A DNA stretch of 64,000 nt from Parvibaculum sp040390855 (GTDB taxonomy: Bacteria > Pseudomonadota > Alphaproteobacteria > Parvibaculales > Parvibaculaceae), in the NCBI GenBank assembly GCA_040390855.1, contig JAZJXO010000005.1:124001-188000 (forward strand), given 5' to 3'. The notes under the pieces are model-generated. The model was not told the DNA's origin and did no database searches. It worked only from the letters and a program-made list of their open reading frames with translations. Positions 16,322-24,754 of the stretch are shown piece by piece. Both the position numbers and the translations under genes were made by a program. Every line of letters begins with the position of its first letter. Position 1 is the stretch's first letter.

Positions 16322-17401
16322 TTATGTGCTCGCACGGCTTTTCGACGGCGCGAGGCGCAGGCCCGGCGCAGGGCGTTCGTTCAGCACTTCGCGGCGGAAA
16401 CGGAATTGCTCGGCGGGGCGACCGCCGGTACGTGTTGTCATCTTGCCGGTGCGCTCGACGAGTCCGCCTTTCTCGACGAGACGGCGGAAGTTTTGCTTGT
16501 GCACATGAAGGCCGAGCAGCGCCTCGACGGTACGCTGCAATTCATAAAGCGTGAAGACAGGCGGCATCAGCTCGAAGGCGACGGGGCGGTATTTGAGCTT
16601 GGCGCGCAACCGGCTCATAGCGGTAGCAAGAATGCGGCGATGGTCAAACTGCATCGGCAGTCCGATCATCAGATCGTGGCCCGTGCCTGCATGAGCGGTG
16701 AGCGCATTGCGCCGCCCGTCGCGTGCGGCTTCGCGCAAGAGTCCCGCCTCATAAAGAAGTTCATAGCGCTCCAGCACTTTTTCGTCATCCCAGTGCACGC
16801 CGTCGAGTCCGAAATACAGCCGCATCCGGTCGCGGCGTTTGCCGCGCGTGAGTTCTTCCGGCGTCGCATCGGTTTGTCCTGCCGCCCAGTCGCGCAGCAG
16901 CGGCGCAATCGTTTGTTCAATGATGGCGGGCTTGCCAACGCGCCAGTCTTCCCACGGGAAGAACTGATACCAGTCGCGCCAGGCGGCACCTTCCTGCTCG
17001 CTCTCATGCGTGCGTGTCAAAGCGAGATAACCGACAGAGACGACATGCGCCCCGTCTTCGTTGACCTCCATCGCGTTGCGGCCACGATCACCGAATGTGT
17101 AAAGCTGTTCGACATAGCCCAGCGCCAGATGCGTTTGCTCCTGCACCCAGTCGCGCAAGCCGATGTCGAGCGTGCGGTGACGCAGCGGATCGAACGGACC
17201 GAAGGGCAGCGCATCCCAGCTTTCCGATGCGGCAGCATTGGCACCCGCCTGCGGCACGACGAGAATTTTCGGCAGATCTTCAGACACGGTGACAATCGCG
17301 GCATTGAGGCCCATGACAACGGCCTTGCCCTGCATATCATTGTTGCTCAGATCGGTGCCTGTAACGGCTCGCTTCGGTTTCGTGTCCGCCAGTTTTGCCA
17401 T
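16322..17401 (-). CDS. nadQ: NAD biosynthesis repressor NadQ (Nudix-like + winged helix, COG4111)
   Basis: A 359-residue protein of the COG4111 group, which comparative genomics has linked to nadABC control in Alphaproteobacteria as NadQ. The N-terminal two-thirds resembles a Nudix domain (segments around VVMGLNAAIVTV, DALPFGPFDP, LGYVEQLYTFGDRGR, VSVGYLALTR) without an obvious intact GX5EX7REUXEEXGU box, suggesting ligand sensing rather than hydrolysis. The C-terminus is winged-helix-like (FTLYELQRTVEALLG then LVERTGKMTTRTGGRPAEQF). Two matched operators before nadA are its likely targets. The ATG at 17401 follows the phosphatase stop by 5 nt; an overlapping GTG at 17410 is possible. Confidence 0.82.
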   Translation of the reverse strand: MAKLADTKPKRAVTGTDLSNNDMQGKAVVMGLNAAIVTVSEDLPKILVVPQAGANAAASESWDALPFGPFDPLRHRTLDIGLRDWVQEQTHLALGYVEQLYTFGDRGRNAMEVNEDGAHVVSVGYLALTRTHESEQEGAAWRDWYQFFPWEDWRVGKPAIIEQTIAPLLRDWAAGQTDATPEELTRGKRRDRMRLYFGLDGVHWDDEKVLERYELLYEAGLLREAARDGRRNALTAHAGTGHDLMIGLPMQFDHRRILATAMSRLRAKLKYRPVAFELMPPVFTLYELQRTVEALLGLHVHKQNFRRLVEKGGLVERTGKMTTRTGGRPAEQFRFRREVLNERPAPGLRLAPSKSRAST

Positions 17402-17406
17402 GGCGC

Positions 17407-17922
17407 TCACACGTCCGGATGAACGGGAAGCGCGAATGTGACGCCCTCCCACGAGACGGAGGCAGGCCCCATCGCTTCGATGGCTGCGCGCATACGGCCC
17501 TTGCGGCGTAAAAGATCATCAGCAAGGCGCACCATCAACCGGTTCGGAAAAGCATGGGCGCCGCGTCGGCGCAATACTTGCGCGAGCGCGCCCTCGTCGT
17601 AATTTTCATTGAGCGTGCAGAGCGCAATATAGGCGGCGGCAGTGGACCGGCTGATGCCCGCCCAGCAATGGACAAGCATCGGATTCTTCTGGTCCCAGTT
17701 CCGCACAAAAGAAATGAGCGAGGCGACATGGTCTTCGCCCGGTGCGGTGAGGTCGTCCGCCGGTGTCGCAATGTCATTGACCGAGAGTCGCAAATGCTGC
17801 GCGGGTGTGATGCCGCCGGGCGTACCGATCATGCTGTCGGGGTCAAGCAAGCTTACGAGATGCGACGGTTGGAACGACCGGATCGCGTCTTCAACACCGC
17901 TCAGGGGACAAACGTAAATCAT
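17407..17922 (-). CDS. Predicted protein tyrosine phosphatase (COG5350-like)
   Basis: A 171-residue protein with the Cys-based phosphatase signature HCX5R: HCWAGISRS, with nucleophile Cys86 and phosphate-binding Arg92. An Asp-containing loop (NDIATPADD, about 49-58) precedes it and may supply the general acid. The C-terminal helices include RRRGAHAFPNRLMVRLAD. The substrate, protein phosphotyrosine or a small phosphorylated metabolite, cannot be told from the sequence. I chose the ATG at 17922; in-frame GTG and TTG codons lie just upstream. It sits between the HD hydrolase gene (80 nt upstream) and nadQ (5 nt downstream) on one strand, so an operon is likely. Confidence 0.8.
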   Translation of the reverse strand: MIYVCPLSGVEDAIRSFQPSHLVSLLDPDSMIGTPGGITPAQHLRLSVNDIATPADDLTAPGEDHVASLISFVRNWDQKNPMLVHCWAGISRSTAAAYIALCTLNENYDEGALAQVLRRRGAHAFPNRLMVRLADDLLRRKGRMRAAIEAMGPASVSWEGVTFALPVHPDV

Positions 17923-18002
17923 CACCAATCAATAGCACGAATCTGTGAAAAGCGCGTCTGAAATGCCGACAGAGATGCATCCTATCAGATTCGGTGACGG
18001 TT

Positions 18003-18614
18003 TTATGCCACTGACAATTCTCCGAAGCGGGTCAGAAATTTTGCCTGTGCATCTTTGGTTGGCAGCGGCTTGAGCCGCACCGGCGTCAACCCGCGTGGGC
18101 GACCGAAAATCTCGGCGCCCTCCGCGTCTGAGAATCCGGCGATCTGGGTCGCCTCGAAAAAGGCTGACGCTTTGTCGGCGCGTTTGATAATCTCTTCGAC
18201 CGTGGCGGGCAATTCGGATGGCAGGCCGAAGCGCATATGGATGGCGGCGGCGAGGCGATGCTCGAAGGATTTGTAATCGAATCCCAGTGCCGCTTTGAAC
18301 GGGCTGATCATGTCGCCGATCACATACTCGGGCGCGTCGTGCAAGAGCGCCGCGAGACGCCATTTCATCGGCCAGCCCGGACGGATCAGCCCGCATATGT
18401 CGGAGACCAGCACGCAATGTTCGGCGACAGAATAGGCATGGTCGCCAACCGTCTGGCCGTTCCAACGCGCAACACGGGCAAGACCATGCGCGATGTCTTC
18501 GATCTCTATATCGAGCGGCGAGGGATCAAGAAGGTCAAGGCGGCGACCGCTTAACATGCGCTGCCACGCTCTCGGTGTTTTGGCGCGGGGTGTCTTTTGT
18601 TTGTCACTCGCCAT
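18003..18614 (-). CDS. HD-domain hydrolase (YfbR-like)
   Basis: A 203-residue HD-superfamily metal-dependent phosphohydrolase. The metal-binding pattern is visible as YSVAEHCV (His66), LLHDAPEYV (His92-Asp93) and a later Asp in KRADKASAFFEA. The arrangement resembles YfbR-type 5'-deoxynucleotidases and other COG1896 proteins, which remove phosphate from nucleoside monophosphates. The ATG at 18614 has GGAGAG upstream. First gene of the HD - phosphatase - NadQ set, so a nucleotide or NAD-related substrate is an attractive but unproven idea. Divergent from the Lon-like protease gene. Confidence 0.8.
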   Translation of the reverse strand: MASDKQKTPRAKTPRAWQRMLSGRRLDLLDPSPLDIEIEDIAHGLARVARWNGQTVGDHAYSVAEHCVLVSDICGLIRPGWPMKWRLAALLHDAPEYVIGDMISPFKAALGFDYKSFEHRLAAAIHMRFGLPSELPATVEEIIKRADKASAFFEATQIAGFSDAEGAEIFGRPRGLTPVRLKPLPTKDAQAKFLTRFGELSVA

Positions 18615-18849
18615 GCGGTCTCTCTCCGGTTGGAGGTGCAATCTAGACCAAACAATCCAACGCGGGGCGCAAAAAATCGCGGGGCGATGCCGCCGCTGTA
18701 AACACTCGCACCGACGCTGAGCGAGCCGCCTTTTCTCATCATGCATGAGGCGCTGCTTTTGCTGGTGCGTTTGCCCTGAGGCACATGGCGCACTAGACTT
18801 CGGCCTTAACAGACCGACCGGAAATGCCGGTCCGAGATGCAGGTTAGCG

Positions 18850-21330
18850 ATGGCAGTCGATCCCCTCTCCGCAGAGCTTCTCTATCGCGCCTGCGACACG
18901 GGCCCGTTTGAATTTGAAACGACAGCAGAACTTGAAGACCTGCCGGGTCTCGCCGGACAGGACCGGGTGCTCGACGCTTTGCGTTTTGGCACCGGTATCC
19001 GTCGTCACGGCTATAATCTTTTTGTGCTGGGGCCTGATGCGGTGGGCCAGCATGAAGCCGTGTCGCGTTTCCTTGCCGACATTGCAGGTCGCGAACGTGT
19101 GCCGTGCGACTGGGCCTATGTCATGCGCTTTGCGGCACCCCATCGCCCGATTATGCTGGAATTGGCGGCGGGCAGCGGTGCGGCGCTGAAAGAGGCGATG
19201 GCGCAACTCGTCACAGAGTTGAAAGTGACGGTGCCCGCCGTTCTCGAAAGCGAGGACTATCAGAACCGTGCGCAGATGATTGCCGAAGAGTTCCGCGAGA
19301 AGCAGGAACAGGCATTCGACGACTTGCGCGCCCGTGCCGAGGACGAGGGGCTTGCCCTGTTGCGCACGCCGTCGGGCTTTGCGCTTGCGCCGGTTGCGGG
19401 CGAAGGCGCGAACAAAGGCGAGGTGCTGAAGCCTGAAGTGTTCAACGCCTTGCCGGAAGTGGAGCGCAAGCGTCTGGAAGCGGCGACGATCGCATTGCAG
19501 AAAGAACTGGCCGACACGCTGGAACGTATGCCTGCATGGGAGAAAGATCATCGTCAGCGGATGCAGGCGCTGGTGAGCGAAGCGGCGACGCGATTGGTTG
19601 AACGCGCGATGCGCGATCTGCGCAAGCGCTTTGATACGAGTGCCTCGCTGCGCGATTGGTTGAATGCTGTGGCGCGCGACCTTGTGGAAAATATCGCGCT
19701 CTTTGCGGGCACTGTACCCACGCAACAAATGCAGATCGGCGCGTCAGGACAAATCGCCCCGATGCAATTCGGAGCGGTCGATCCCTTCCGTCGCTATGAA
19801 GTCAATGTGATTGTCGGGAACGCTCAAGCAAAGCAAACCAAGGGCGATTTCATCGGCGGTGGTGCGCCGATCATTTATGAAGATCATCCGACATTGCAAA
19901 ATCTCGTGGGCCGCGTCGAGCATGTGCCTCAGATGGGTGCGCTCGTCACTGACTTCACGCTGATCAAGGCAGGTTCGCTCCACCGCGCCAATGGCGGCTA
20001 TCTGTTGATCGACGCGCTGAAGCTGCTGCGTGAACCGCTGGCATGGGAGGCGCTGAAACGCGCGTTGCGTCGTCGCAAGATCATCATCGAAAGTCCCGGC
20101 GAGTTTATGAGCCTCGTCTCGACAGTGACGCTGGAGCCTGATGCCGTGCCGCTTGATGTGAAGGTTCTTCTGTTCGGCGAGCGGCATCTTTATTACATCT
20201 TGTCCAATGCCGATCCGGAATTCGGCGAACTTTTCAAAGTCGCCGCCGACTTTGACGACGTGCTCGACCGCGAACCGGAAAACGATTTGCTCTATGCGCG
20301 CTTTCTCGCCGGTCTCTGCCGCAGCGAAGACCTGTTGCCGCTCGATAAATCCGGCGTTGCGCGTGTGACAGAGCGCGCCTCTCGTCTCGCGGAAGACGCC
20401 GAAAAAATCACGACGGCGATGCGACCTGTCGCGGACCTGTTGCGTGAAGCGGACTATATCGCGCGGATAAAATCATCAACCGTAATGACGGCATTCCACA
20501 TTGACGCCGCCGTCGAAGCGCAGATCGCGCGCGCCGACCGGATGCGCGAGAGCAGTCTCGAACTCATCACGCGCGACATCATCACGATTGATACGGAAGG
20601 TGACTGCGTCGGACAGGTAAACGGTCTTTCAGTTCTTTCGATGGGCGCGGTTTCATTCGGGCGTCCCTCGCGCATCACGGCACGCGTGCGCATGGGGCTC
20701 GGCTCCGCGCGTGTGCTCGACATCGAGCGCGAGGTCGATCTCGGCGGTCCCATTCATTCCAAGGGCGTTCTTATATTGTCTGGATACTTGTCGGCAACAT
20801 TCCTGCCGGAAATTCCCTTCTCGATGAGCGCGAGCCTCGTGTTCGAACAATCCTATGGCGGCGTTGACGGCGACAGCGCGTCGTCAGCCGAACTTTACGC
20901 GCTCATCTCCGCGCTCGCAGAAGTGCCTGTGGCACAGGGCTTTGCTGTGACGGGATCGGTTGATCAGTTGGGGCAGGTGCAGGCCATCGGTGGCGTTAAT
21001 GACAAGATCGAGGGCTTCTTCGATATTTGTATGCGCCGTGGTCTTACGGGGGAACAGGGCGTTCTTATTCCTGCCGCAAATGTGAAGCACCTTATGCTCC
21101 GGCAGGATGTTGTCGATGCGGTTGAGCGCGGCGTCTTCGCGATCTATCCGGTTGAGACCATCGAAGAGGGCGTCGAGTTGCTGATGGGTGTGCCCGCGGG
21201 TACGCGCGGAACGGACGGAACATTTTCTGCCGGTTCTGTCTATGCCAAAGCCGAAGCGCGGCTTGCAGCCTTTGCCGATAATCAGCGCCGCTTTGCGCAG
21301 CGCGTCGACGATAACGGGAAAAGAAAGTGA
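18850..21330 (+). CDS. Lon-type (AAA_32 / Lon_C) protease
   Basis: An 826-residue protein with an AAA_32-like ATPase half and a C-terminal Lon protease domain. The Ser-Lys dyad is complete: Ser676 in VDGDSASSAEL and Lys719 in IGGVNDKIEGF, 43 residues apart exactly as in E. coli Lon. The N-terminal nucleotide-binding loop is odd: GPDAVGQHEA (61-70) has no Walker Lys. Long Glu/Arg-rich helices (about 110-300) suggest a coiled-coil insertion. The family is variously called LonB-like or ATP-dependent protease La-like. A short hairpin (18816-18832) lies just before the ATG. Two universal stress protein genes follow, the first after 6 nt. Confidence 0.85.
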   Translation: MAVDPLSAELLYRACDTGPFEFETTAELEDLPGLAGQDRVLDALRFGTGIRRHGYNLFVLGPDAVGQHEAVSRFLADIAGRERVPCDWAYVMRFAAPHRPIMLELAAGSGAALKEAMAQLVTELKVTVPAVLESEDYQNRAQMIAEEFREKQEQAFDDLRARAEDEGLALLRTPSGFALAPVAGEGANKGEVLKPEVFNALPEVERKRLEAATIALQKELADTLERMPAWEKDHRQRMQALVSEAATRLVERAMRDLRKRFDTSASLRDWLNAVARDLVENIALFAGTVPTQQMQIGASGQIAPMQFGAVDPFRRYEVNVIVGNAQAKQTKGDFIGGGAPIIYEDHPTLQNLVGRVEHVPQMGALVTDFTLIKAGSLHRANGGYLLIDALKLLREPLAWEALKRALRRRKIIIESPGEFMSLVSTVTLEPDAVPLDVKVLLFGERHLYYILSNADPEFGELFKVAADFDDVLDREPENDLLYARFLAGLCRSEDLLPLDKSGVARVTERASRLAEDAEKITTAMRPVADLLREADYIARIKSSTVMTAFHIDAAVEAQIARADRMRESSLELITRDIITIDTEGDCVGQVNGLSVLSMGAVSFGRPSRITARVRMGLGSARVLDIEREVDLGGPIHSKGVLILSGYLSATFLPEIPFSMSASLVFEQSYGGVDGDSASSAELYALISALAEVPVAQGFAVTGSVDQLGQVQAIGGVNDKIEGFFDICMRRGLTGEQGVLIPAANVKHLMLRQDVVDAVERGVFAIYPVETIEEGVELLMGVPAGTRGTDGTFSAGSVYAKAEARLAAFADNQRRFAQRVDDNGKRK

Positions 21331-21336
21331 GCCGCC

Positions 21337-22185
21337 ATGGCCGCACATGATCCTGTCGTAAAACCGGTGAATGCCGTTCAACGCCGCGTTATTGTCGGCA
21401 TCGACACGGACCGCGCGGCACGTGAAGCGCTGGCGCTTGCCGCGCGCATGGCCGCGAGAGTTGATGCGGGATTGAGCGGCGTCTTCGTCGAAGATGAAAA
21501 TCTCCTTTCGCTGTCGGCCTTGCCTTTCGTGCGCGAAGTGTCCTTGTCGGGTGCTGTCGCCGAGATTGACAAAGCCGCGCTCCTCCGCGCGATGCAGGCG
21601 CAGGCACAGATCGCCAAGCGGATTTTGCAGCGTGTTGCAAGTGAAGCGAATGTAGATTGGAGCTTCCGCGTGGCACGCGGCACTCGTCTCAGAAGTCTTG
21701 TGGAAGACGCTGTGCAATCCGACACGCTGATTTTGCGGGGCCAGAATATCAGCCGCCACGAGCTTGGCCGCACGGTACGTGCCGCGACGCAAGACGCGCG
21801 GGCCGATGTGTTGCTTGCCGCGCGGGGTGTGGTCTTGAATTCGGCGTTCGCGGCGGAGACACCGCAACCGCTGAACCGTGTGATGAAAATGCCGGAGCGG
21901 CCCTTGCTTGCGATTGATGAAGGCTCAAGCCGCGGTGAGGCTTGCGTCGGCTTCTCGCAATCGCTGGCGGGCCGCATTGCGATGCCGTTCAAACGCCTTT
22001 TCGCGCGCGGATTCTCGGTAAGCGATCTCGGCATTGCCGCGCGTAAAGCCCATGCGGGATTGATCGTTGTCAATGCGGGGTCGCTCAAAGATGACGATGA
22101 TGCCGCGCGTCTCTCCGTCGCTGCGGGTTGCCCCGTATTGTTGCTTGGGTCCGAGCGTGCAACGCTCGGTCCGGAAATTCGCTAG
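21337..22185 (+). CDS. Universal stress protein-like protein
   Basis: A 282-residue protein. The N-terminal ~150 residues have the UspA alpha/beta pattern: a first beta strand RVIVGIDTDRAAREALALAARMAA, followed by the helix and strand LSGVFVEDENLL. The C-terminal half is a divergent second repeat with ERPLLAIDEGSS and AHAGLIVVNAG. The classic GX2GX9G(S/T) nucleotide motif is not evident, so ATP binding is doubtful. The gene begins 6 nt after the Lon-type protease stop and 41 nt before a second Usp gene, suggesting a stress-related operon. The protein's exact role is not known. Confidence 0.68.
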   Translation: MAAHDPVVKPVNAVQRRVIVGIDTDRAAREALALAARMAARVDAGLSGVFVEDENLLSLSALPFVREVSLSGAVAEIDKAALLRAMQAQAQIAKRILQRVASEANVDWSFRVARGTRLRSLVEDAVQSDTLILRGQNISRHELGRTVRAATQDARADVLLAARGVVLNSAFAAETPQPLNRVMKMPERPLLAIDEGSSRGEACVGFSQSLAGRIAMPFKRLFARGFSVSDLGIAARKAHAGLIVVNAGSLKDDDDAARLSVAAGCPVLLLGSERATLGPEIR

Positions 22186-22226
22186 CTCAGAACAAAGACA
22201 ATAATCGAGTGCAAGGAGTTGAGATC

Positions 22227-23090
22227 ATGGCTGTTCGCAAGATACTCGTTCCCCTGTCCGGCATGGCCGCCGAAGCCGCTGTGCTGGGCACGGGCATGAC
22301 CGTTGCAAAGACATTCGGCGCACAACTTGTCGGGCTTTTTGTGCGGGCCGATCCGAGCGAGGCTTTGCCTTTTCTCGGCGACGGTGTGTCGGGACAGGTG
22401 ATCGAACAACTGATGCAGTCGGCAAATGAAGGCGCTGACAAAGCATCCACCAAAGCACGGCTGATGTTTGCCGATGCGGCAGCGAAGGCGGGGCTCACAC
22501 TTGATCAGAGTGGTGCCGTTGCGGAGCTTCCGTCTGCACGCTTTGTCGATGTGCAGGGCCATCGAGATGATGTGGTGGCCGCGCATAGTCGGCTTTCGGA
22601 TATAGTCGTCTTCGGTGAAAGCAATGCCGGTGTCGCGGGCGGCAGCACGCTTGAAGCGGCGATGATGAGCGCGGGACGGCCTGTGCTGATCGCGCCCAAG
22701 GCCAGCGCCCTTCATGTCGGTGGCGTGGTGGCGATCGGTTGGGACGACAGCGCGATGGCCGCCCATGCGGTGACCGCCGCTCTGCCGTTTCTGGAAAAAG
22801 CAAAGAGCGTCACAATACTTTGCATCGGCGCTCAGATCATGGAAGGGGCGCCCGGACAGTTGCTCGCGGACTATCTGGCGCTGCACGGGATCAAGGCGGA
22901 CATTGCGCTGGTGGAACAACCGGCAGCACGTTCAGTGGGCGGATCATTGCTCGACCAGAGCGAGAGGATCGGCGCGGATCTGCTCGTTGTTGGTGGTTAC
23001 GGACACTCGCGTTTGCGGGAGTTCATCGTCGGCGGCGCGACGCAGCACATCCGGTCCCATGCGACGATACCGGTGCTGATGGCGCATTAA
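22227..23090 (+). CDS. Universal stress protein (tandem UspA domains)
   Basis: A 287-residue protein with two UspA repeats. Repeat 1 starts VRKILVPLSGMAAEAAVLGTG; repeat 2 starts GGVVAIGWDDSAMAAHAVTAALPF. Near the C-terminus is the ATP-binding-type loop GGYGHSRLREFIVGGAT, which fits GX2GX9G(S/T), followed by the usual final strand ATIPVLMAH. AAGGAG at 22212 gives a strong ribosome site for the ATG at 22227; the frame is open further upstream but overlaps the preceding gene. Likely cotranscribed with the Lon-type protease and the first Usp-like gene. Confidence 0.87.
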   Translation: MAVRKILVPLSGMAAEAAVLGTGMTVAKTFGAQLVGLFVRADPSEALPFLGDGVSGQVIEQLMQSANEGADKASTKARLMFADAAAKAGLTLDQSGAVAELPSARFVDVQGHRDDVVAAHSRLSDIVVFGESNAGVAGGSTLEAAMMSAGRPVLIAPKASALHVGGVVAIGWDDSAMAAHAVTAALPFLEKAKSVTILCIGAQIMEGAPGQLLADYLALHGIKADIALVEQPAARSVGGSLLDQSERIGADLLVVGGYGHSRLREFIVGGATQHIRSHATIPVLMAH

Positions 23091-23299
23091 TTCGTGCTTT
23101 TCGGGCGGTCGGAAAAGCGGGGATAGTCCCCTTATCCAGCAAGATCGAGGCTTGGAAAACAAGCATTTCTTGCAAGAGATCGAGCGTTTCCATGTCGAGA
23201 TCGTCGATTTCGCTATAGCTCATCGCTCGTGCATTTTCGAAAATTGCGGGAAATGTATTTATTTTGCGCGATGGACGAAAATAAAAAAGATGTCCTCAC

Positions 23300-23330
23300 T
23301 TGAAACCAAAACTGTCACCTCGTGACAAGC
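23300..23330 (-). terminator. Possible terminator of the KAS III gene
   Basis: On the minus strand TGTCAC-GAG-GTGACA (23313-23327) forms a perfect 6-bp hairpin followed by GTTTTGGTTT. It lies about 30 nt after the stop codon. Short stem and interrupted T-run, so only moderate support. Confidence 0.4.
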
Positions 23331-23354
23331 ACGGGCTGACAGATGCGGTTTGGA

Positions 23355-24479
23355 TCAAGCCAGTTTGCGCAGCAGGACATTGCCGGCCGAATAGCCTGCA
23401 CCGAAACTACAGATCAGGCCAAGGTCGCCGGGGTTCAGATCTTCGCTGTGCTGGCTGAAGGCGATGATCGAACCCGCCGAGCTGGTGTTTGCATATTCGC
23501 TGAGGATGTTCGGCTGCTCATGCGGTTCGGGCGTGCGGCCCAGAACTTTGCGGCCGATAAAATCGTTCATGCCGATATTGGCCTGATGGAGCCACATGCG
23601 TTTGAGGTCAGCGGGGTCGAGGCCTTCGGCTTCCATATGGTCGAGGATGAGTTGCGAAACCATCGGCACGACTTCTTTGAAAACCTTGCGGCCTTCCTGC
23701 ACGAAGAGTTTGTCTTTCGCGCCGACGCCTTCAGGTGTGGCGCGATTGAGGAAGCCGAAATTGTTGCGGATATTGTTCGAGAATTTCGTAATGAGTTTCG
23801 TGCCGAGAATTTCCCATGCACCTTTGGCGGTGCATGTCTCGGCGCGTTCGAGCACGATCGCGGTGCAGACGTCGCCAAAAATGAAATGGCTGTCGCGGTC
23901 ACGGAAGTTCAGATGACCCGTGCAGATTTCCGGATCGACAATGAGGACCGCGCGCACCGAGCCAGAGCGCAGCATGTCGTAAGCGGTCTGGATGCCGAAG
24001 GTCGCGGACGAGCAGGCGACATTCATGTCGAAGCCGAAGCCTTCGATGCCGAGCAGGTCCTGCACTTCAACGGCGATAGCGGGGTAGGGACGTTCGAGAT
24101 TGGAGCAGGCGACGAGCACCGCGTCGATGTCGGCGGGCGTCTTGTTGGCGCGGGCAAGCGCTTTCTTCGCGGCATCGACGGCCATTTCGGCAAGGATCGA
24201 CGGCTCGTCATTGGACCGCTGGCGCAGGCGCGGTGTCATAAACGCGGGGTCGAGAATGCCGTCCTTGTTCATCACGTAACGCGCTTCGATGCCCGACGCC
24301 TTATGGACAAATTCGGCGCTCGATTCAGCCAGCGCCTCAACCGTGCCTTGGGCGATGGCATCGGCATTGTCCTTGTTGAAGTTGCGGACATAGGCGTTGA
24401 AGCTGTCGACAAGTTCTGCGTTGCTGATTGAATAGGGCGGCGTGAACACGCCCGTTCCGCTGATGACTACTTTGGTCAA
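23355..24479 (-). CDS. Beta-ketoacyl-ACP synthase III (long KAS III type)
   Basis: A 374-residue KAS III-like condensing enzyme. The catalytic triad is visible: Cys156 in NVACSSATFG, His298 in LHQANIGMND and Asn331 in EYANTSSAGS. Housekeeping FabH is usually near 320 residues; the extra length and the N-terminus TGVFTPPYSISN resemble the longer KAS III group that includes Pseudomonas PA3286-type enzymes, which accept medium-chain acyl-CoA. That substrate is inference. No acyl carrier protein or plsX gene lies beside it, as would be usual for fabH. It is preceded by bactofilin on the same strand, with a terminator between them, so it is probably transcribed separately. Confidence 0.88.
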   Translation of the reverse strand: MTKVVISGTGVFTPPYSISNAELVDSFNAYVRNFNKDNADAIAQGTVEALAESSAEFVHKASGIEARYVMNKDGILDPAFMTPRLRQRSNDEPSILAEMAVDAAKKALARANKTPADIDAVLVACSNLERPYPAIAVEVQDLLGIEGFGFDMNVACSSATFGIQTAYDMLRSGSVRAVLIVDPEICTGHLNFRDRDSHFIFGDVCTAIVLERAETCTAKGAWEILGTKLITKFSNNIRNNFGFLNRATPEGVGAKDKLFVQEGRKVFKEVVPMVSQLILDHMEAEGLDPADLKRMWLHQANIGMNDFIGRKVLGRTPEPHEQPNILSEYANTSSAGSIIAFSQHSEDLNPGDLGLICSFGAGYSAGNVLLRKLA

Positions 24480-24658
24480 TGGCTCACCCGAATATTGTGT
24501 GCATCAACGGCGCGCGCTTTTGGTTTTGTATCTTCGCGCCGTTCCGGCCTTCTCCCCCCGAGGTTTTTTAACCACTGTGGCCGGAGCACTAAATTAGGCC
24601 AGTGTGCAGGCAGTTTCCACTCCCTTAGTCGGATCGGGGGCGGACGCGGCCAAACAAA

Positions 24659-24690
24659 GAGCCGGACCCGTCGTTCGGGGTCCGGCTTTG
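24659..24690 (-). terminator. Terminator downstream of bactofilin
   Basis: Arms GAGCCGGACCC (24659-24669) and GGGTCCGGCTTTG (24678-24690) form an 11-bp GC-rich stem with an 8-nt loop. Read on the minus strand it is followed by CTTTGTTTGG, 65 nt after the bactofilin stop. Confidence 0.7.
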
Positions 24691-24754
24691 TCGTGAAATA
24701 TAAGCCCGACGTTGCGGCAAGCGGGCCGCAGGGGAGGGCATTTCAGGGGCGGCT

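Noticed and set aside
23343..24431. 362-codon plus-strand open frame opposite the KAS III gene
   Set aside because: The KAS III reading has all catalytic residues; the plus-strand translation is featureless.
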